From Cryobacterium sp. CG_9.6 (GTDB taxonomy: Bacteria > Actinomycetota > Actinomycetes > Actinomycetales > Microbacteriaceae): 64,000 bases of DNA. Made by a program: the position numbers and the translations under genes. How positions within the stretch are numbered: position 1 is the stretch's first letter; each line of letters opens with the position of its first letter. The notes under the pieces are model-generated. The model saw nothing but the letters and a program-made list of their open reading frames with translations. It had not been told where the DNA came from and did not search any database. The DNA is taken from assembly GCF_029893365.1 (NCBI RefSeq), contig NZ_JARXUZ010000001.1, positions 434,001 through 498,000 of the forward strand, in the 5' to 3' direction. Shown piece by piece: positions 59,278 to 64,000 of this stretch.

Positions 59278-61409
59278 AGATCACGCCAGTAGAAGCGCCG
59301 ATCATGGATTATCACTCGCTCAACGCCATGCTCAACCTGTACGGACCGAACGGTGAGATTCAGTTCGAGAAGGACCAGGAAGCAGCGCGCGAGTTCTTCC
59401 TGCAGCACGTGAACCAGAACACCGTCTTCTTCCACAGCCTGCGTGAGCGGTTGGACTACCTCGTGGAGAAGCAGTACTACGAGCAGGCCGTGCTCGACCA
59501 GTACAACTTCGAATTCATCGAGAGCCTCAACAACCTCGCCTACTCAAAGAAGTTCCGATTCAAGAGCTTCCTGGGTGCGTTCAAGTACTACACCTCGTAC
59601 ACGCTCAAAACCTTTGACGGCAACCGTTACCTGGAGCGCTTCGAAGACCGCGTGGTCATGACCGCCCTCGGCCTGGCGCAGGGTGATGAGAAGCTCGCCG
59701 TGGCTCTGGTTGAAGAGATCATCGCCGGACGTTTTCAGCCGGCCACCCCCACGTTCCTCAACTCGGGCAAAGCCCAGCGAGGCGAGCTCGTCTCCTGCTT
59801 CCTGCTTCGCATCGAAGACAACATGGAGTCCATCTCTCGCGGCATCAACTCGTCGCTTCAGCTGTCGAAGCGTGGCGGCGGCGTAGCGTTGCTGCTCAGC
59901 AACATCCGCGAATCGGGCGCGCCCATTAAGCAGATCGAGAACCAGTCGAGCGGAATCATCCCCGTGATGAAGTTGCTGGAAGACTCCTTCAGCTACGCCA
60001 ACCAGCTGGGTGCTCGTCAGGGCGCCGGCGCGGTCTACCTGCACGCGCACCACCCCGACATCATGCGATTCCTCGACACCAAGCGTGAGAACGCCGATGA
60101 GAAGATCCGCATCAAGACGCTGTCTCTCGGCGTGGTTGTGCCCGACATCACCTTCGATCTCGCCAAGAAGGGAGAGGACATGTACCTGTTCTCGCCCTAC
60201 GACGTGGAGCGCGAATACGGCGTGCCGTTTGCCGACATCTCGGTGAGCGAGAAGTACTACGAGATGGTCGACAATCCCCGCATCAAGAAGTCGAAGATGA
60301 AGGCGCGTGACTTCTTCCAGACGCTGGCGGAGATTCAGTTCGAGTCGGGCTACCCGTACATCATGTTCGAAGACACCGTGAATGCGGCGAACCCGATCAA
60401 GGGCCGCATCAACATGTCGAACCTGTGCTCCGAGATTCTGCAGGTGAACACGCCCACCACCTACAACGAAGACCTCTCGTACAACCAGATTGGCAAGGAC
60501 ATCTCCTGCAACCTGGGGTCGATGAACATCGCCCTGGCCATGGATGCCCCGGACTTCGGTCGCACGGTCGACACTGCCATTCGTGGTCTGAGCTCGGTCT
60601 CGGACCAGAGCCACATCGCATCCGTCCGTTCCATTGAAGACGGTAACGACCGCTCGCACGCCATCGGCCTCGGCCAGATGAACCTGCACGGCTACTTGGC
60701 CCGTGAGCGCGTGTACTACGGCAGCGAAGAGGGAATCGACTTCACCAACATCTACTTCTACACGGTGCTGTTCCACGCCCTGCGTGCCTCAAACGCCATC
60801 GCGATTGAGCGTGGCCACACGTTTGAGGGGTTCGAGAACTCCACCTACGCCTCGGGCACATTCTTCGACAAGTACACCGACCAGGTGTGGGAGCCGTCCA
60901 CCGTTCGCGGTGCCGAGCTGTTCGCGCAGTCGGCCGTGGAGATCCCGACGCAGGCCGACTGGGCGCTGCTGAAGGCATCCGTCATGGAGCACGGTATCTA
61001 CAACCAGAACCTGCAGGCCGTGCCGCCCACCGGGTCGATCTCCTACATCAACAACTCCACCGCATCGATCCACCCGATCGCCGCAAAGATCGAAATTCGC
61101 AAGGAAGGCAAGCTGGGCCGCGTGTACTACCCGGCTCCGTTCATGACGAATGACAACCTGGACTACTACCAGGATGCCTACGAGATCGGTGCCGAGAAGG
61201 TTATTGACACGTACGCCGCGGCGACACAGCACGTGGACCAGGGCCTCTCGCTCACCCTGTTCTTCAAGGACACCGCCACCACGCGCGACATCAACAAGGC
61301 GCAGATCTACGCGTGGAAAAAGGGCATCAAGACCATTTACTACATCCGCCTGCGCCAGATGGCGCTCGAGGGAACCGAAGTAGAGGGCTGCGTGTCCTGC
61401 GCACTCTAA
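59274..61409 (+). CDS. nrdE: Class Ib ribonucleoside-diphosphate reductase, alpha subunit
   Basis: NrdE reduces ribonucleoside diphosphates to deoxy forms. The 711 residues show [26 protein letters not shown] (with the active-site Cys), [52 protein letters not shown], and the C-terminal redox pair GCVSCAL. The short N-terminus without an ATP cone is typical of class Ib. I choose GTG 59274, overlapping the nrdI stop (GTGA). TTG 59259 is possible. The gene is followed by nrdF after 66 bases. Confidence 0.96.
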   Translation: MKITPVEAPIMDYHSLNAMLNLYGPNGEIQFEKDQEAAREFFLQHVNQNTVFFHSLRERLDYLVEKQYYEQAVLDQYNFEFIESLNNLAYSKKFRFKSFLGAFKYYTSYTLKTFDGNRYLERFEDRVVMTALGLAQGDEKLAVALVEEIIAGRFQPATPTFLNSGKAQRGELVSCFLLRIEDNMESISRGINSSLQLSKRGGGVALLLSNIRESGAPIKQIENQSSGIIPVMKLLEDSFSYANQLGARQGAGAVYLHAHHPDIMRFLDTKRENADEKIRIKTLSLGVVVPDITFDLAKKGEDMYLFSPYDVEREYGVPFADISVSEKYYEMVDNPRIKKSKMKARDFFQTLAEIQFESGYPYIMFEDTVNAANPIKGRINMSNLCSEILQVNTPTTYNEDLSYNQIGKDISCNLGSMNIALAMDAPDFGRTVDTAIRGLSSVSDQSHIASVRSIEDGNDRSHAIGLGQMNLHGYLARERVYYGSEEGIDFTNIYFYTVLFHALRASNAIAIERGHTFEGFENSTYASGTFFDKYTDQVWEPSTVRGAELFAQSAVEIPTQADWALLKASVMEHGIYNQNLQAVPPTGSISYINNSTASIHPIAAKIEIRKEGKLGRVYYPAPFMTNDNLDYYQDAYEIGAEKVIDTYAAATQHVDQGLSLTLFFKDTATTRDINKAQIYAWKKGIKTIYYIRLRQMALEGTEVEGCVSCAL

Positions 61410-62450
<1,041 letters not shown>

Positions 62451-62477
62451 CCCCACCGTTTCACCAGTCATTCCCTG

Positions 62478-62519
62478 CGGACGGCTGTTCCTGATACGTC
62501 AGGAACAGCCGTCCGTTTG
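62478..62519 (+). terminator. Intrinsic terminator after nrdF
   Basis: CGGACGGCTGTTCCTGA (62478-62494) pairs with the exact complement at 62499-62515 around a TACG loop, followed by TTTGT. The 17-base stem is one of the strongest in the window. Confidence 0.93.
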
Positions 62520-62620
62520 TGGCAGGAAGAGCCCGCGCGGCGGCGGAAAAAGGGGTTTGGTAAGCTGAACGTTCCTGACCCCCGTTGCCATTGCCGGGGG
62601 AGGACGCGTCGCTCCAATCA

Positions 62621-64000
62621 TTGAGGTTCCAGATTTCTCTGTCAGCACCCGTTTCTACCGAGGGTGACGAAGCCCCCTCCCGCGTCAATAAGACCGTCTT
62701 CATCGGCTCCGCAAGCGGCATCATCGCCATCGCCCTCTGGGCCATCCTCGCCCCCGACAACGCCAGTGCCGTCATCGGCGCCGTTGTCGGTTGGGTGTCC
62801 ACCAACCTCGGTTGGTACTACTTTCTGATTGTCACCCTTGTGCTGGCCTTCGTGATCTACATCGCACTCTCGCGAGTGGGGAAGACCCGGCTCGGCCCCG
62901 ATCACTCGCGGCCACAGTTCAGCCTGTTCACCTGGACCGCCATGCTGTTCGCGGCCGGAATCGGCATCGACCTGATGTTCTTCTCGGTCTCTGAGCCGGT
63001 CACCCAGTACCTGGCGCCCCCCGCCGGCGACGGCAGCACCGTTGAAGCCGCCCGGCAGGCCATGGTCTGGACGCTCTTCCACTACGGCATCACCGGCTGG
63101 GCGCTCTACGCTCTGATGGGCCTGGCCCTCGGGTACTTTGCGTACCGGCAGAACCTGCCGCTCAGCATCCGCTCGGCCCTCTATCCCATCTTTGGTAAGC
63201 GCATCTATGGCCCCATTGGTGACGTTGTGGACATCGCCGCCATTCTGGGCACCATCTTCGGTATTGCGACGAGTCTCGGCATTGGTGTGGCGCAGCTGAA
63301 CTACGGCCTGACGTTCATGTTCGGCACCCCACAGACCATGTTCGTGCAGGGTTCGCTCATTGCCCTGTCGGTAGTGATGGCCACCGTGTCGGCCGTGACC
63401 GGTGTGGAAAAAGGCATCCGTCGTCTCTCCGAACTCAACGTGCTGCTCTCGGTTGCGCTCATGCTGTTCGTGCTCGTGGTGGGCAACACCTCGTTCCTGC
63501 TCGATTCGATCGTGCAAAACGTGGGCGACACCCTCAGCCGCTTCCCGGCAATGACCCTCAACACCTTTGCCTACGACCGGCCCGACGCCTGGATGAACGC
63601 GTGGACGCTGTTCTTCTGGGCGTGGTGGATTGCCTGGGCACCGTTTGTGGGCCTGTTCCTGGCCCGCATTTCGCGCGGCCGCACGATCCGCGAATTCGTG
63701 GCCGGCGTGCTCGTGGTGCCGTTCGCGTTCATTCTGCTCTGGATCGCCATCTTCGGAAACAGCGCCCTGGCCATCGTCATCGGCGGTGATGCCGGCTTCG
63801 GCGAGATTGCCATGAACTCTCCCGAGCGCGCCTTCTACTCCCTGCTGGACCAATTCCCGCTGGCACCCGTGACGGCAGCCGTGGCCACGTTCACCGGCCT
63901 GCTGTTCTACGTGACCTCCGCCGACTCGGGTGCGCTCGTGATGGCAAACTTCACTTCACACCTGAAAAACTCCGAGTCGGATGGCCCGAAATGGCTCCGG
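62621..64000 (+). CDS. betT: BCCT-family choline transporter (BetT-like), partial
   Basis: The readable part is about 460 residues and continues past the window. BCCT transporters import betaine, choline or carnitine with a cation gradient for osmoprotection. Seen are an N-terminal tail (APVSTEGDEAPSRVNKTVF) and the first helices. FAAGIGIDLMFFSVSEPVTQYLAPP has the Asp-containing BetT version of the glycine motif. The signature block WTLFFWAWWIAWAPFVGLFLARISRGRTIREF and TSADSGALVMANFTS also follow. TTG 62621 is only one of several possible starts (others at 62585 and 62591), and no strong ribosome binding site decides. Confidence 0.88.
   Translation, partial: MRFQISLSAPVSTEGDEAPSRVNKTVFIGSASGIIAIALWAILAPDNASAVIGAVVGWVSTNLGWYYFLIVTLVLAFVIYIALSRVGKTRLGPDHSRPQFSLFTWTAMLFAAGIGIDLMFFSVSEPVTQYLAPPAGDGSTVEAARQAMVWTLFHYGITGWALYALMGLALGYFAYRQNLPLSIRSALYPIFGKRIYGPIGDVVDIAAILGTIFGIATSLGIGVAQLNYGLTFMFGTPQTMFVQGSLIALSVVMATVSAVTGVEKGIRRLSELNVLLSVALMLFVLVVGNTSFLLDSIVQNVGDTLSRFPAMTLNTFAYDRPDAWMNAWTLFFWAWWIAWAPFVGLFLARISRGRTIREFVAGVLVVPFAFILLWIAIFGNSALAIVIGGDAGFGEIAMNSPERAFYSLLDQFPLAPVTAAVATFTGLLFYVTSADSGALVMANFTSHLKNSESDGPKWLR

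Overview
The window comes from a high-GC Gram-positive actinobacterium, most probably a member of the Microbacteriaceae. The support is the high GC content with GTG and TTG starts, the order murB - aspartate aminotransferase - tRNA-Trp - secE - nusG - rplK - rplA, a NusG with a long acidic N-terminal extension, a RamB-type regulator beside malate synthase, a class Ib nrdHIEF operon, a DUF3105/DUF305 pair and a LAXTG (class E type) sortase signal. Genus cannot be fixed from the sequence alone.

Layout. 1-1748: two MaoC/HadA-HadB-like genes and murB. 1759-3500: a drug-type ABC exporter pair. 3560-5430: a 182-bp-period palindromic repeat whose first copy is split by a complete IS3-family element (3625-5162) with a visible -1 frameshift signal. 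5435-9683: aspartate aminotransferase, tRNA-Trp, secE, nusG, rplK, rplA, strong terminator. 9693-38462: about 29 kb of variable genes lying between rplKA and rplJL. These are an aldehyde dehydrogenase and GntR regulator, a permease/degenerate ATPase gene with a frame switch at an 8-base homopolymer, ramB-aceB, a GNAT, photolyase, a YqaJ-type nuclease and an OmpR-type two-component system. They are followed by an amidohydrolase/amidase cluster with DUF5058-like membrane proteins (one cut by an IS1380-family element, 26057-27705), an LAETG-anchored surface protein, an O-antigen-ligase-like TPR protein and a MarR-MFS drug pump operon. 38552-39870: rplJ-rplL with leader. 39899-44791: LacI regulator and a binding-protein-dependent sugar importer. 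44938-48176: ABC exporter, DUF305, DUF3105. 48472-51021: cystathionine beta-synthase and cystathionine gamma-synthase/lyase. 51041-51815: a tandem array of palindromic units. 51834-58216: a shikimate-dehydrogenase-like gene, LacI regulator and ChvE/GguAB-type sugar importer. 58217-62519: nrdHIEF. 62621 to the end: a BetT-type choline transporter running off the window.

How the parts work together. Both sugar importers show a textbook promoter with a palindrome just downstream of the -10, matched by a second copy near the neighbouring lacI gene, so each LacI protein probably represses its importer and itself. The MarR-MFS operon has the same logic. The amidohydrolase, amidase, Lrp and DUF5058-like genes look like a scavenging module for N-acyl or N-carbamoyl amino acids whose second membrane subunit is now broken.

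The most unusual feature is the intergenic repeat content. Three different palindromic repeat families occupy most of the long intergenic gaps: an 83-bp-period array (nine units, with solitary relatives at 20222 and 22735), a modular GAGTGCC family (eight units at three loci), and the 182-bp repeat that received an IS3-family element exactly in the loop of its inner hairpin.
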